From Sphingomonas sp. S1-29 (GTDB taxonomy: Bacteria; Pseudomonadota; Alphaproteobacteria; Sphingomonadales; Sphingomonadaceae): 64,000 nucleotides of DNA. The DNA lies in the NCBI RefSeq assembly GCF_026167545.1, contig NZ_CP110678.1, positions 369,501 to 433,500 of the forward strand, in the 5' to 3' direction. The notes under the pieces were generated by a model, which made no database searches, was not told where the DNA came from, and was given only the letters and a program-made list of their open reading frames with translations. Position numbers and translations under genes: made by a program. Positions 32,405-41,647 of the stretch are shown piece by piece. Every line of letters starts with the position of its first letter. Position 1 is the stretch's first letter.

Positions 32405-33162
32405 TGTCCCACATACAACACCATTTCACCAGTTTCGACGGCACCAAGATCGCCTGGACCGAGGTCGGCGAGGGGCGGCCCGTCGTGCTGATCCACGGCT
32501 ATATGTCGGACGCGCATACCAATTGGGTGCGCTATGGGCATGCGGCAAAGATCGCCGCGGCGGGGCGGCGGGTGATCATGCCCGACCTTCGCGGGCACGG
32601 GCACAGCGATCGGCCACACGATGCTTCGGCCTATCCATCCGATGCGCTGGCGATGGATGGCGAGGCATTGATCGCGCATCTGCGGCTGACCGATTACGAC
32701 CTGGGTGGCTATTCGCTCGGCGCGCGCACCGCGATGCGGATGATAGCGCGCGGGATCGTGCCCGCGCCGAAGCGCGTGGTGTTCGCCGGCATGGGGCTCG
32801 AGGGGTTGCTCGACACCCATCGCCGCGCGGGGCATTTCCGCGACATCCTCGACAATCTGGGCAGCTATGAACGCGGATCGCCCAAATGGATGGTCGAGGC
32901 GTTCCTCAAGACCACCAAGGGCGATCCGGTGGCGCTGCGCCACGTGATCGACACCTTCGTCGATAGCTCGCGTGAGCAGGTGCTGGCGGTCGAGCAGCCC
33001 GTGCTGGTGCTGGCGGGCGAAGAGGATGACGATAACGGGTCACACGCCGAACTCGCCGCCCTGCTCGCCAACGCGACATTGGTCGAGGTGCCCGGCGGCC
33101 ATATGAGTTCGGTGACCAAGCCCGAAATGGGCGATGCGCTAGCGGCGTTCCTGCGCGACTGA
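32404..33162 (+). CDS. Alpha/beta hydrolase
   Basis: 252 residues with an alpha/beta hydrolase fold: oxyanion region VVLIHGYMSD, DLRGHGHSD, the nucleophile S104 in GGYSLGAR, and the catalytic H233 in VPGGHMSSV; the acid is probably one of D208-D210 after LVLAGEED. Substrate unknown. The start shares a base with the stop of the PIN toxin gene. A short inverted repeat at 33168-33200 (CCGTTCGT and ACGAACGG) lies between it and the convergent SDR gene, overlapping the end of the latter. Confidence 0.88.
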   Translation: MSHIQHHFTSFDGTKIAWTEVGEGRPVVLIHGYMSDAHTNWVRYGHAAKIAAAGRRVIMPDLRGHGHSDRPHDASAYPSDALAMDGEALIAHLRLTDYDLGGYSLGARTAMRMIARGIVPAPKRVVFAGMGLEGLLDTHRRAGHFRDILDNLGSYERGSPKWMVEAFLKTTKGDPVALRHVIDTFVDSSREQVLAVEQPVLVLAGEEDDDNGSHAELAALLANATLVEVPGGHMSSVTKPEMGDALAAFLRD

Positions 33163-33183
33163 GGCAGCCGTTCGTGCTGGCGG

Positions 33184-34323
33184 CTACTCGGTACGAACGG
33201 AAGGCTGCACTTCGGGGATCGTGCTTTCATCGGCGATCCCGGCGGCGAACGACGCACTCGAATCGGTGCCATCGGGCTGGTGCGCGCCGGTCGCCTGGAC
33301 GGCGAACACCGGCGGCTGCGGCTTGCGGGTGAGCAGATAGGCGGCGGCGCCGAGGCCAGCGATCATTGTCGCAGCCGCCAGCGGGCGCATCTGCGCTTCG
33401 AGCGTCACGCTCTGGCGGCGGACATAAATGTCCTGGTTCGATCGCTCGCGGCCATCCTTGCGTGGTTCGAACAGATTATCTTCGGCACCGGCCTCGGCAG
33501 GCTGGTCGATCGTTTGCGCGGTGCGGCCCATGAAGCTTTCGATCACCAGATCGGTCATCCGCGGCATCGCATTGCCAAGCCCCGAGATCATCAACCCGAC
33601 CCCGCCGACGGTGAGCTCGCGCTTGCGGTTGGCCGCGGCGAAGCAGATCGCCTTGGCGACCAGTTCGGGATCGTAGACGACCGGCGGGATGCGGGCGGGG
33701 GCGCCGATCTTGTTGCGCGCATGTTCGGGATAGGGGGTGTTGATCCCCGCGGGCTTGATGAGCGTGATCGACACCGGCTTGCCCGCGGCTTCGACCTCGG
33801 TGCGCAGCGCTTCGGTGAAGCCGAGCACCGCATGCTTGGCGGCGCTGTACGCGCCCTGCAGCGAGATGGCGCGTTCGGACAGCACCGAGCCGATGTTGAT
33901 CAGCGCGCCGCCGCCGCGTTCGTCGAGCCGGGGCACCGCGAACAGCGACGCCCGCACCAACGCAAAATAGCCGACTTCGAAGACCCGGCGATGCCCCTCG
34001 ATGCTGGTGTCGAGCAGTTCGGCATACATCGCCGCCGCGGCATTGTTCACCCAGGTGTCGAAGCCGCCGAAGCGTTGGTCGGCGAGCGCGCCGATCCGCT
34101 GCGGTGCATCCTCATCGGTGACGTCGAGCGTGAGATAGGCCGCCTTGCCGCCGCGGAGGATGATTCCCTCGGCCGCCTCGCGCACCGCATCCTCGTTGCG
34201 CGCAACCAGCACGACCCGCGCGCCGGCACGTGCGGCACGGCGCGCGGTCGCGAGACCGATCCCCGACGAGGCGCCGGTGATGACGATCGTCTGTTCGGCG
34301 AGCGGCTTGAGTGCGGTGGCCAT
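33184..34323 (-). CDS. Short-chain dehydrogenase with C-terminal membrane segment
   Basis: NAD(P)-dependent oxidoreductase of the classical SDR type. Of 379 residues, about 8-265 are the SDR domain: TGASSGIG at 17-24, NNAA at 93-96, and the active residues S146, Y159 and K163. The remaining 110 residues are unusual for the family: a linker of charged residues and one hydrophobic segment (about 315-335, PLAAATMIAGLGAAAYLL), so the enzyme may be membrane-bound. The same layout is known from other Proteobacteria annotated only as SDR oxidoreductase. Substrate unknown. Confidence 0.9.
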   Translation of the reverse strand: MATALKPLAEQTIVITGASSGIGLATARRAARAGARVVLVARNEDAVREAAEGIILRGGKAAYLTLDVTDEDAPQRIGALADQRFGGFDTWVNNAAAAMYAELLDTSIEGHRRVFEVGYFALVRASLFAVPRLDERGGGALINIGSVLSERAISLQGAYSAAKHAVLGFTEALRTEVEAAGKPVSITLIKPAGINTPYPEHARNKIGAPARIPPVVYDPELVAKAICFAAANRKRELTVGGVGLMISGLGNAMPRMTDLVIESFMGRTAQTIDQPAEAGAEDNLFEPRKDGRERSNQDIYVRRQSVTLEAQMRPLAAATMIAGLGAAAYLLTRKPQPPVFAVQATGAHQPDGTDSSASFAAGIADESTIPEVQPSVRTE

Positions 34324-34386
34324 GCTGAAACTCCTGCTGAGATTTGCCTGGTCAACGCACGAGGTCGCCAGGCTCTCCCAACAAGA

Positions 34387-35823
34387 TCAACGAAAGGGCG
34401 GCTCGTTGAACGCGCGCAGCTTTCGGCTGTGCAGCTTGTCGCCCTCTCGGCGCAATTCCTCACACGCCTCGATGCCGATCCGCATATGCTCGCTGATCGC
34501 GCGTTCGTAGAAGCGGTTGGCCTGGCCCGGCAGCTTGAGTTCGCCGTGGAGCGGCTTGTCCGAGACACACAGCAAGGTGCCGTAGGGTACGCGGAAGCGA
34601 TAGCCCTGCGCGGCGATCGTCGCCGATTCCATGTCGATCCCCACCGCGCGGCTGAGCGAGAAGCGCAGCGCCGAGGCCGAGAAGCGAAGCTCCCAATTGC
34701 GATCGTCGGTCGTGACGATCGTGCCGGTGCGGAGCCGGCGCTTGAGGTCGTCGCCCGACTGGCCCGAGACGGTCGCGGCGGCGCGCGCGAGCGCGAGCTG
34801 CACCTCGGCGATCGCCGGCACCGGAATCGCGGGGGGCAGCACTTCGTCGAGCACATGGTCGTCGCGAAGATAGGCGTGCGCCAGCACATAGTCGCCGATC
34901 CGCTGGCTGGGGCGCAAGCCGCCGCAATGGCCGATCATCAGCCACGCCTCGGGCCGCAGCACCGCGAGGTGATCGGTGATCGTCTTGGCGTTCGACGGCC
35001 CGACGCCGATGTTTACCAGCGTGATGCCGGTGCCGTCGGGGGCGATCAGGTGATAGGCGGGCATCTGGTGCCGCCGCCACGCGCTGTCGGTAACGATCTG
35101 GTCGGGATCGCCGCCTGCCTCGATATATAGCCCGCCGGCGCCCGACAGCGCGGTGAAGCGGCTGTCGGTATTGAGTTGGCCCAACCCCCATTGGACGAAT
35201 TCGTCGACATAACGGTGATAGTTAGTGAACAGGATGTAGCGCTGGACATGCTCGGGCGGGGTGCCCGTGTAATGCCGAAGCCGCGCGAGGCTGAAATCGG
35301 TGCGCAGTCCGTCGAACAGCGCCAACGGACGCGTCTCGTCGGTGCTGACCCATAGGCCATCGGCAATTTCGTCGCCGATATGCGCCAGTTCGGTGGCGGG
35401 GAAGAAGCGTGCGAGTTCGAGCGCCGATACTTCGTCGAGCTGCAGCGCGTGGCCGGGGTCGAGCACGTACGGGAAGGGGATTTCCTGCGTCCCCGCGACC
35501 GCCGATACCTCGACCGCATAATCCTCGATCAGCAGGGTCAGCTGCTCGACCAGATAGTCCGCGAACATCGCCGGCTTGGTGACGCTGATCCGATAGTCCC
35601 CGGCGGTGACGAGCCGCCCGAACGAGCGCAGCGGGGTCGGGCGTTCGGCGCCGCCGGTGTAGCGGACGCGGATTTCGGGATAGGCGAACGATCCGTCGGT
35701 CCGGCTTTGCGGGGGCGGGGTCGTGCCGTCGGCGAGATAGGCGCCGAGCGCCGCCTGGAGGCGCGCCACCGAGGCGCGGTAGAGCCGATCGAGTTCGGCG
35801 ACGATGTCGGATGCCTGTGTCAT
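34387..35823 (-). CDS. amn: AMP nucleosidase
   Basis: Hydrolyses AMP to adenine and ribose 5-phosphate. The 478 residues contain the N-terminal Amn domain (about 15-175, with YPEIRVRYTGGAERPTP and the conserved segment RSFGRLVTAGDY) and the C-terminal nucleoside-phosphorylase-like domain (about 250-470) with NIGVGPSNAKTITDHLAVLRPEAWLMIGHCGGLR and AVGIDMESATIAAQGYRFRVPYGTLLCVSDKPLHGE. Length and motifs match Amn. It stands on the same strand as the SDR gene but 63 bp upstream. Confidence 0.95.
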   Translation of the reverse strand: MTQASDIVAELDRLYRASVARLQAALGAYLADGTTPPPQSRTDGSFAYPEIRVRYTGGAERPTPLRSFGRLVTAGDYRISVTKPAMFADYLVEQLTLLIEDYAVEVSAVAGTQEIPFPYVLDPGHALQLDEVSALELARFFPATELAHIGDEIADGLWVSTDETRPLALFDGLRTDFSLARLRHYTGTPPEHVQRYILFTNYHRYVDEFVQWGLGQLNTDSRFTALSGAGGLYIEAGGDPDQIVTDSAWRRHQMPAYHLIAPDGTGITLVNIGVGPSNAKTITDHLAVLRPEAWLMIGHCGGLRPSQRIGDYVLAHAYLRDDHVLDEVLPPAIPVPAIAEVQLALARAAATVSGQSGDDLKRRLRTGTIVTTDDRNWELRFSASALRFSLSRAVGIDMESATIAAQGYRFRVPYGTLLCVSDKPLHGELKLPGQANRFYERAISEHMRIGIEACEELRREGDKLHSRKLRAFNEPPFR

Positions 35824-35953
35824 CCCAAGCGGCTATCGCGCGCGCGTTACGCTGGCAAGACGTGGGGGACGGCGTGGCGATACCCAGACGCAAATCGGGG
35901 CCGGCGCGCGGGGTGGTCCCCGGTGCGCCGACCCCGACGGGTTCGTCAGCGGC

Positions 35954-36346
35954 TCAGCCCTTGGGGGTGGTGCTCGCCGGCTTCTTCGCCGCGGTCTTGC
36001 GCGGTGCGGTGGGCTTCTTGGGCGCAGCCGGCGCCTTGGGCGTGCTCGGCTTCGCCGGCGAAGCCTTCTGCTTTTCCATCAGCTTGCTGACCCCGAACGC
36101 AGCGCCGGCAACCGCAGCGGCAGCGCCCGCGACGATCGCAGCGGCGGCGACGGGATGGCGACGCGCCGAATCGACGGTGGTCTCGGTCGCCGATTCGATC
36201 TTGTCGCGCGCAGCGCCCGCAGCCTTGACGGTAGCGTCGCTCGCCTTCGACAGCTGCTTGCTAGCCGCGTCGGTGAGCTGGGCGACCTTGCCCTCGGCGG
36301 TGTCGTTGGCGGCATTGGTGTCGTTCTGGAAACTCTCGGTAGTCAT
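35954..36346 (-). CDS. YqjD/ElaB-like (DUF883-type) protein with histone-like tail
   Basis: 130 residues in three parts: an N-terminal amphipathic helix rich in Ala, Thr, Asp and Lys (about 1-65), a membrane helix (about 68-95, HPVAAAAIVAGAAAAVAGAAFG) in the position typical of YqjD-like ribosome-anchoring proteins, and a Lys-Pro-Ala tail (about 97-130, with repeats such as PKAPAAPKKPTAPRKTAAKK) resembling histone H1. The tail would bind nucleic acid or ribosomes. Identification with YqjD is by architecture only; a phasin-like protein is an alternative. ATG at 36346 is preferred over the frame opening at 36406. Confidence 0.75.
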   Translation of the reverse strand: MTTESFQNDTNAANDTAEGKVAQLTDAASKQLSKASDATVKAAGAARDKIESATETTVDSARRHPVAAAAIVAGAAAAVAGAAFGVSKLMEKQKASPAKPSTPKAPAAPKKPTAPRKTAAKKPASTTPKG

Positions 36347-36427
36347 GAATTTCTCCCTTCGCACCTGCAAACCGTTACGGGGGCGATGTTGTTCCCTTGC
36401 GGCCAAGCATCGCCCCCGCGGGCGGGC

Positions 36428-36910
36428 TTAGAGCTTGTCGACCAGATAGTCGGCCGAGCTCACCTTAAACTCGCCGGGCGCTTCGACATGGAGCTGTTCG
36501 ACGACGCCGTCGTTGACGATCATCGCATAACGCTGACCGCGCTGGCCCATGCCATAGGCCGAGCTGTCGGTGTCGAGGCCGATCGCGCGCGCGAACTCGC
36601 CGTTGCCGTCGGCGAGCATCGTCACCCGGCCATCGGCTTCGTTGGCCTTGCTCCACGCCGCGAGCACGAACGCGTCGTTGACCGCGGTGCAGGCGACCTC
36701 GTCGATCCCCTTCGACAGGATCTCATCGGCGCGCTCGATGAAGCCCGGCAGGTGCTTGACCGAGCAGGTCGGGGTGAAGGCGCCGGGAACTGAGAACAAT
36801 GCGACGCGGCGGCCGGCGAAGAAGTCGCTGGTGGTGACTTGGTCGGGACCGGCTTCGGTCGCCTTGACGAGGGTGGCTTGGGGCAGTTTCTCGCCGATTG
36901 CGATGGCCAT
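36428..36910 (-). CDS. Peroxiredoxin, Prx5 family
   Basis: Thiol peroxidase reducing hydrogen and organic peroxides. The 160 residues begin MAIAIGEKLPQATL and carry the peroxidatic C49 in VPGAFTPTCS with the following HLPGFIE, typical of the Prx5 (AhpE/PMP20-like) group. A second cysteine, C74, sits in EVACTAVND, where it could act in resolving. The open frame continues 2.3 kb upstream as a shadow of algH and ahcY, so the ATG at 36910 with GGGAG in front is taken as start. Confidence 0.93.
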   Translation of the reverse strand: MAIAIGEKLPQATLVKATEAGPDQVTTSDFFAGRRVALFSVPGAFTPTCSVKHLPGFIERADEILSKGIDEVACTAVNDAFVLAAWSKANEADGRVTMLADGNGEFARAIGLDTDSSAYGMGQRGQRYAMIVNDGVVEQLHVEAPGEFKVSSADYLVDKL

Positions 36911-37024
36911 GGTGTCGATGCTCCCGTGAAATGCGCCCACTCGGCGCGGTGCGCGGCACTTCGGGGCGCGACTGTGCGTTTTCAAGCGGTGGCGGATCGC
37001 AGCCAGGGGACATATGCTTAACCG

Positions 37025-37588
37025 ATGATCGACGAGACCCCCTATCTGACCGGCCAGTTCCTGCTGGCGATGCCCGGCATCGGCGACCCGCGCTTCGACC
37101 GCGCGGTGATCGCCATGTGCAGCCATGACGACGAAGGCGCGCTCGGCGTCGGCATCGGCGCGGTGATCGACGGGCTGACGCTCGGCGACGTGCTGCGCCA
37201 GTTCGAGATCGAGCCTGGAATCGTCGGCGATGCGCCGGTGCATTTCGGCGGCCCGGTCGAACCCCAGCGCGGCTTCGTGCTCCATTCGAACGATTGGGGC
37301 GGGCAGGATTCGATCGACGTCGCGGGCCGCTGGGTGCTGTCGGGCACGGTCGATGTGCTGCGCGCGATCGCCGACGGGACCGGGCCGTCGCAATGGCTGG
37401 TGGCGCTCGGCTATGCCGGTTGGAGCGAAGGGCAGCTCGATGGGGAGATGACGCGCCACGGTTGGTTCAATACCCCGGGCGACGTCTCGCTGCTCTACGA
37501 CACCCCCGCCGAAGCGCGCTGGGAGGCGGGGTTTTCGCAAGCGGGGATCGACCCGCGGCTGCTCGCGAGCAGCGCGGGGAGCGCCTGA
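37025..37588 (+). CDS. YqgE/AlgH family protein
   Basis: 187-residue UPF0301 protein, role unknown; named AlgH in Pseudomonas from a proposed link to alginate control. Family motifs: LTGQFLLAMPGIGDPRFDRAVIAMCSHDDEGALGVGIG, HFGGPVEPQRGFVLHS, and ALGYAGWSEGQLDGEMTRHGWF. It lies just upstream of ahcY on the same strand but is separated from it by a palindrome, so it is probably a separate transcript. Confidence 0.93.
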   Translation: MIDETPYLTGQFLLAMPGIGDPRFDRAVIAMCSHDDEGALGVGIGAVIDGLTLGDVLRQFEIEPGIVGDAPVHFGGPVEPQRGFVLHSNDWGGQDSIDVAGRWVLSGTVDVLRAIADGTGPSQWLVALGYAGWSEGQLDGEMTRHGWFNTPGDVSLLYDTPAEARWEAGFSQAGIDPRLLASSAGSA

Positions 37589-37596
37589 CCGAACAC

Positions 37597-37616
37597 ATAT
37601 AAAGATATCTTTATAT
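37597..37616. promoter_or_regulatory. Perfect 20-bp palindrome upstream of ahcY
   Basis: ATATAAAGATATCTTTATAT is self-complementary over 20 bp and stands out as an AT-only-type site in GC-rich surroundings. It lies about 100 bp before the ahcY start. ArsR-family regulators of S-adenosylhomocysteine metabolism (SahR) bind palindromic sites in front of ahcY in Proteobacteria, so this is probably such an operator. The regulator itself is not in the window. Confidence 0.7.
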
Positions 37617-37714
37617 TGAGTTTGCGTTTGGCGGGTCGATTGGCTAGGGAAGCGGCAGCACCGACGGGCGACTTGCGCCTGCCGGCCTCTTTTCACGACC
37701 CGGGAGATTTTCCA

Positions 37715-39136
37715 GTGGCCACCGCCCCCGTTCTCGACACCAAAGATTATGTCGTCGCCGATATCAGCCTCGCCGATTTCGGCCGGATGGAAATCGACAT
37801 CGCCGAAACCGAAATGCCCGGCCTGATGGCATTGCGCGAGGAATTCGGCGCGTCGCAGCCGCTGAAGGGCGCGCGCATCACCGGTTCGCTGCACATGACG
37901 ATCCAGACTGCGGTGCTGATCGAAACGCTGACCGCATTGGGCGCCGACGTCCGCTGGGCAACGTGCAACATCTTCTCGACGCAGGACCATGCCGCCGCCG
38001 CGATCGCCGCGACCGGCGTGCCGGTGTTCGCGATCAAGGGCGAGAGCCTGGCCGATTATTGGAACTATGTCGGCGACATCTTCAACTGGGGTGCCGACAC
38101 CGACGGTACGACCGCCAACATCATCCTCGACGATGGCGGCGACGCGACGATGTTCGCGCTGTGGGGCGCCAAGCTCGAAGCCGGCGCGACGCTGGGCGAG
38201 CCCGAGAATGACGAGGAAGTCGAGTTCCAGCGCGCGCTGAAGGCGTTCGTCGCAAAATATCCCGGCTACCTGACCGAAACGGTCAAGAACCTGAAGGGCG
38301 TCTCGGAAGAGACCACCACCGGCGTCCACCGCCTGTACGAGATCGCCAAGAAGGGCGAGCTTCCTTTCCCGGCGATCAACGTCAACGACAGCGTCACCAA
38401 GTCGAAGTTCGACAATCTGTATGGCTGCAAGGAATCGCTGGTCGACGCGATCCGTCGCGCCACCGACGTGATGCTGGCGGGCAAGGTCGCTTGCGTCGCC
38501 GGCTTCGGCGATGTCGGCAAGGGCTCGGCACAGTCGCTGCGCAACGGCGGCGCGCGCGTGATGGTGACCGAGATCGATCCGATCTGCGCATTGCAGGCGG
38601 CGATGGAGGGCTTCGAGGTCGTGACGATGGAAGAGGCGGTCAAGCGCGCCGACATCTTCTGCACCGCGACGGGCAATGCCGACGTCATCACCGCCGATCA
38701 CATGAAGGCGATGAAGCCGATGTCGATCGTGTGCAACATCGGCCACTTCGACAGCGAGATCCAGATCGCCGCGATGTCGAACTACAAGTGGACCGAAGTG
38801 AAGCCCGGCACCGACCTGGTCGAGTTCCCCGACGGCAAGCAGATCATCGTGCTCGCCAAGGGCCGGCTGGTGAATCTGGGTTGCGCGACCGGCCATCCTT
38901 CGTTCGTGATGTCGGCAAGCTTCACCAACCAGGTGCTGGCGCAGATCGAATTGTGGACCAAGGGCGATGAATATCAGAACCAGGTCTATGTCCTGCCGAA
39001 GCATCTCGATGAAAAGGTCGCCGCGCTTCATCTCGAGAAGCTGGGCGTCCAGCTGTCGCAGCTGACCCCGAAGCAGGCGGGCTATATCGGCGTACCGGTC
39101 GAAGGGCCGTTCAAGCCCGATCACTACCGCTACTGA
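37715..39136 (+). CDS. ahcY: S-adenosylhomocysteine hydrolase
   Basis: Splits S-adenosylhomocysteine to adenosine and homocysteine, relieving product inhibition of methyltransferases. The 473 residues include [39 protein letters not shown], the NAD site [29 protein letters not shown], and the C-terminal [10 protein letters not shown] that closes the active site. GTG at 37715 is taken as start with GGGAGA in front; a TTG at 37616 would add 33 residues and overlap the palindrome. A terminator follows. Confidence 0.96.
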   Translation: MATAPVLDTKDYVVADISLADFGRMEIDIAETEMPGLMALREEFGASQPLKGARITGSLHMTIQTAVLIETLTALGADVRWATCNIFSTQDHAAAAIAATGVPVFAIKGESLADYWNYVGDIFNWGADTDGTTANIILDDGGDATMFALWGAKLEAGATLGEPENDEEVEFQRALKAFVAKYPGYLTETVKNLKGVSEETTTGVHRLYEIAKKGELPFPAINVNDSVTKSKFDNLYGCKESLVDAIRRATDVMLAGKVACVAGFGDVGKGSAQSLRNGGARVMVTEIDPICALQAAMEGFEVVTMEEAVKRADIFCTATGNADVITADHMKAMKPMSIVCNIGHFDSEIQIAAMSNYKWTEVKPGTDLVEFPDGKQIIVLAKGRLVNLGCATGHPSFVMSASFTNQVLAQIELWTKGDEYQNQVYVLPKHLDEKVAALHLEKLGVQLSQLTPKQAGYIGVPVEGPFKPDHYRY

Positions 39137-39156
39137 TCGGTCGAACCGAGTAGAGA

Positions 39157-39187
39157 AGGGGCGTCGGTATCCACCGGCGCCCCTTTT
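39157..39187 (+). terminator. Intrinsic terminator after ahcY
   Basis: GGGGCG (39158-39163), then CGG-N6-CCG, then CGCCCC followed by TTTTTAT. The stem has one bulge. It separates ahcY from divL, so divL needs its own promoter in the following 115 bp. Confidence 0.82.
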
Positions 39188-39301
39188 TATTTGCGCGTCG
39201 CGCGATCGGCGGCGGCGCCCCCTTCCGCGCACCGCCGCTGCGTTCTAGGGCTATGCCATGATGCGAGGGCGGGGCAGGGCGTCGGTTCGGGGCGGCCGGA
39301 C

Positions 39302-41647
39302 ATGATCGAGACGGGCATCTGGCAGGTCGTGCTTGCCGGGATGGTGCTGGCTGCGCTGGTGGGGTGCGCCGGATGGGCGCTCTATACCGGGCTGGCGCTC
39401 CGCGCGCGCGCGCGTGCGGGCGAGCGCGACAATGCGCGGTTGTGGGCGCTGGTGCGCGCCGCGCCGGCGCGCGCGATGGTGGTGCGCGCCGACGGCCAGG
39501 TCGAGCTGTCGAGCCATCTTGCCGATTGGCTGGGGCTGCAGGCGCCGGCGCGCGATGTCGCGGGGCTGTCGGCGGGCGAGGAGGGGCTGGTGCGCGAAGA
39601 CCGCGACGCGCTCGCGCACGCGATCGACGTCGCTGCCAAGGCGGGGCGCGGATTTCGCTTGCCGGTGCGCGCGCAAGGATCGGCGCGGCTGATGCTTGCG
39701 GTGGGCGAGCGCGCGCCCGATGCGCTGGGAGCGACCGGCGGAGTGCTCGTCTGGTTCTTCGATGCGACCGAGATGCAGGGCGAGGTCGCGCGGCTCGCCG
39801 ATCGCGCGCAGCGGCTCGAGGACGCCTATACCGCGCTGACCGGGCTGATCGAGGCGGCGCCGATGCCGATGTGGTATCGCGGGCACGACCTGCGGCTGGC
39901 GATGGTGAACACCGCCTATGTCCACGCGGTCGACGCCAGCGATGGCGAGGATGTGGTCGCACGGCAGGTCGAGCTGATCGAACGATCGGCGCTCGGCGGG
40001 CCGATGGCGCAGGCGGCGATCGCCCGCGATACCGGAGCGCCGCAGATCAGCGCGATGCCGACGACGATCGCCGGCGCGCGGCGGATGCTGCGAGTCCACG
40101 ACGTGCCGCTCGCCGATGGCGGCACCGCGGGCTTCGCGATCGATATCGAGGAGCTCGAACAGGCGCGCAGCGGCATCAAGCGCTTCGGCCAGGCGCAGCG
40201 CGCGATGCTCGACCGGATTTCGGCCGGCGTGGTCCAGTTCGGCCCCGATCGCGCGATGGTGTTCTGCAACCAGCCGTTCCGGCGGATGTTCGCGATGCGC
40301 AGCGAATGGCTCGCCGATCGCCCCGAATTCGATCGCGTGATCGAACGGATGCGCGAGGCCGGGCGCTTGCCCGAGGTCCGCGACTTTCCCGGCTGGAAGG
40401 CCGAGCGGCGCGAATGGTTTCGCTCGGCCGAGGCGTCGATCGAGGAGAATTGGCACCTCGCGGGGGGCACGCATTTGCGCGTGGTGGCGCAGCCACTGCC
40501 CGATCGCGGGCTGCTGATCATCTTCGAGGACCGCACCGAGCAGGTGCAATTGGCGAGCGCGCGCGACACGCTGCTGCGCGTGCGCACCGCGACGACCGAG
40601 AATCTGTTCGAGGCGGTGGGGGTGTTCGCCGCCGACGGTCGGCTGCAATTGTGGAACAACAAGTTCCGCACCGTCTGGGGTTTTTCGACGCTGCTGCTCG
40701 CCACCCATCCGCGCGTCGACGCGCTGGCGCGCGAGGCGGCGCACCGGCTCGCCAAACCCGAGCGCGCGATGCTGATCGCCGAGCTGGTACGATCGGCGAC
40801 TGCCGACCGGCTCCAGCGCGGCGGGCGCGTCGCCTTTGCCGACGGACGCCATTTCGAATTCGCCGCGGTGCCCCTGCCCGACGGCAACGCGCTGCTGACG
40901 ATGCTCGACATCTCGGACAGCAAGCGGATCGAACAGGCGCTGCGCGACCGCAACGAAGCGCTGGTTGCCGCCGATGAGGTCAAGACGCAGTTCGTCGCCA
41001 ATATGAGCTATGAGCTTCGCACGCCGCTGACCTCGATCAAGGGGTTCGCCGAGATGCTGCATGCGGGCTATGCCGGGCCGCTGAGCGAAAGCGGCAGCGG
41101 CTACACCGCGGCGATCCTCGAATCGGTCGAGCGGCTGGGGACCCTGGTCGACGACGTGCTCGACCTGACCCAGGGCGACGCACCCCCGGTCCGCGAGCGG
41201 ATCGACCTCAAGCCCGCGGCCGAGGCGGTGGCGGCGGGGCTGGCGGCGGCGGCGGCGGACAAGGCGATCGACTTTGCGGTCGAGGCGCAGGAGAGCGCGG
41301 GCGTGGTGACCGGCGATGTCCGGCGGATCGGCCAGGCGATCGAGCATGTGCTTCGCCACGCGCTGGCCGAAACCCCGCCGGGGGGCCGGATATTGCTCCA
41401 CGTCGACGGCACCGACGAGGGCGCACGGATCGTCGTTTCCGACGACGGGCCGGGGATGGACGCGAAGGCCCAGGCGCGCGCGTTCGATCGGTTCGCGCGG
41501 CATGGCTTCAACGGCAGCGGCGAACGCGCGCTGGGGCTCGGGCTGCCGCTCGCCAAGCAGTTCGTCGAGGCGCATGGCGGGACGATCAGCTTGGTGTCCG
41601 AGCCGGGACAGGGGACGTTGGTGACCATCGCGTTGCCGCGCACATGA
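39302..41647 (+). CDS. divL: DivL-type atypical histidine kinase (Tyr at the phospho-acceptor site)
   Basis: Probable cell-cycle kinase homologue. In Caulobacter DivL controls the CckA-CtrA pathway and has Tyr in place of the catalytic His. The 781 residues have one N-terminal membrane segment (about 8-30), several PAS-like domains (about 45-480), then a dimerisation helix FVANMSYELRTPLTS in which Y570 stands where kinases have His. The ATPase domain (about 665-780) keeps DDGPGMD and GLGLPLAK, but the N-box reads EHVLRHAL, with H686 instead of the usual Asn. Position just after ahcY and before tsaE also fits DivL. The ATG gives MIETGIW with a short periplasmic start; tsaE overlaps the stop by 4 nt. 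Confidence 0.85.
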   Translation: MIETGIWQVVLAGMVLAALVGCAGWALYTGLALRARARAGERDNARLWALVRAAPARAMVVRADGQVELSSHLADWLGLQAPARDVAGLSAGEEGLVREDRDALAHAIDVAAKAGRGFRLPVRAQGSARLMLAVGERAPDALGATGGVLVWFFDATEMQGEVARLADRAQRLEDAYTALTGLIEAAPMPMWYRGHDLRLAMVNTAYVHAVDASDGEDVVARQVELIERSALGGPMAQAAIARDTGAPQISAMPTTIAGARRMLRVHDVPLADGGTAGFAIDIEELEQARSGIKRFGQAQRAMLDRISAGVVQFGPDRAMVFCNQPFRRMFAMRSEWLADRPEFDRVIERMREAGRLPEVRDFPGWKAERREWFRSAEASIEENWHLAGGTHLRVVAQPLPDRGLLIIFEDRTEQVQLASARDTLLRVRTATTENLFEAVGVFAADGRLQLWNNKFRTVWGFSTLLLATHPRVDALAREAAHRLAKPERAMLIAELVRSATADRLQRGGRVAFADGRHFEFAAVPLPDGNALLTMLDISDSKRIEQALRDRNEALVAADEVKTQFVANMSYELRTPLTSIKGFAEMLHAGYAGPLSESGSGYTAAILESVERLGTLVDDVLDLTQGDAPPVRERIDLKPAAEAVAAGLAAAAADKAIDFAVEAQESAGVVTGDVRRIGQAIEHVLRHALAETPPGGRILLHVDGTDEGARIVVSDDGPGMDAKAQARAFDRFARHGFNGSGERALGLGLPLAKQFVEAHGGTISLVSEPGQGTLVTIALPRT

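Noticed and set aside
33280..35130. 616-codon plus-strand frame opposite the SDR gene and amn
   Set aside because: Antisense to two clear enzymes; no start signal or domain.
37589..37714. Possible SAH riboswitch before ahcY
   Set aside because: No recognisable conserved core; the perfect palindrome better supports a protein operator, though a covariance search would be needed to exclude it.
36911..39232. Long open frame on the minus strand opposite algH and ahcY, continuous with the peroxiredoxin gene
   Set aside because: The translation is Arg/His/Asp-rich shadow sequence of ahcY with no domain; high GC keeps antisense frames open. Only the last 160 codons form the peroxiredoxin.
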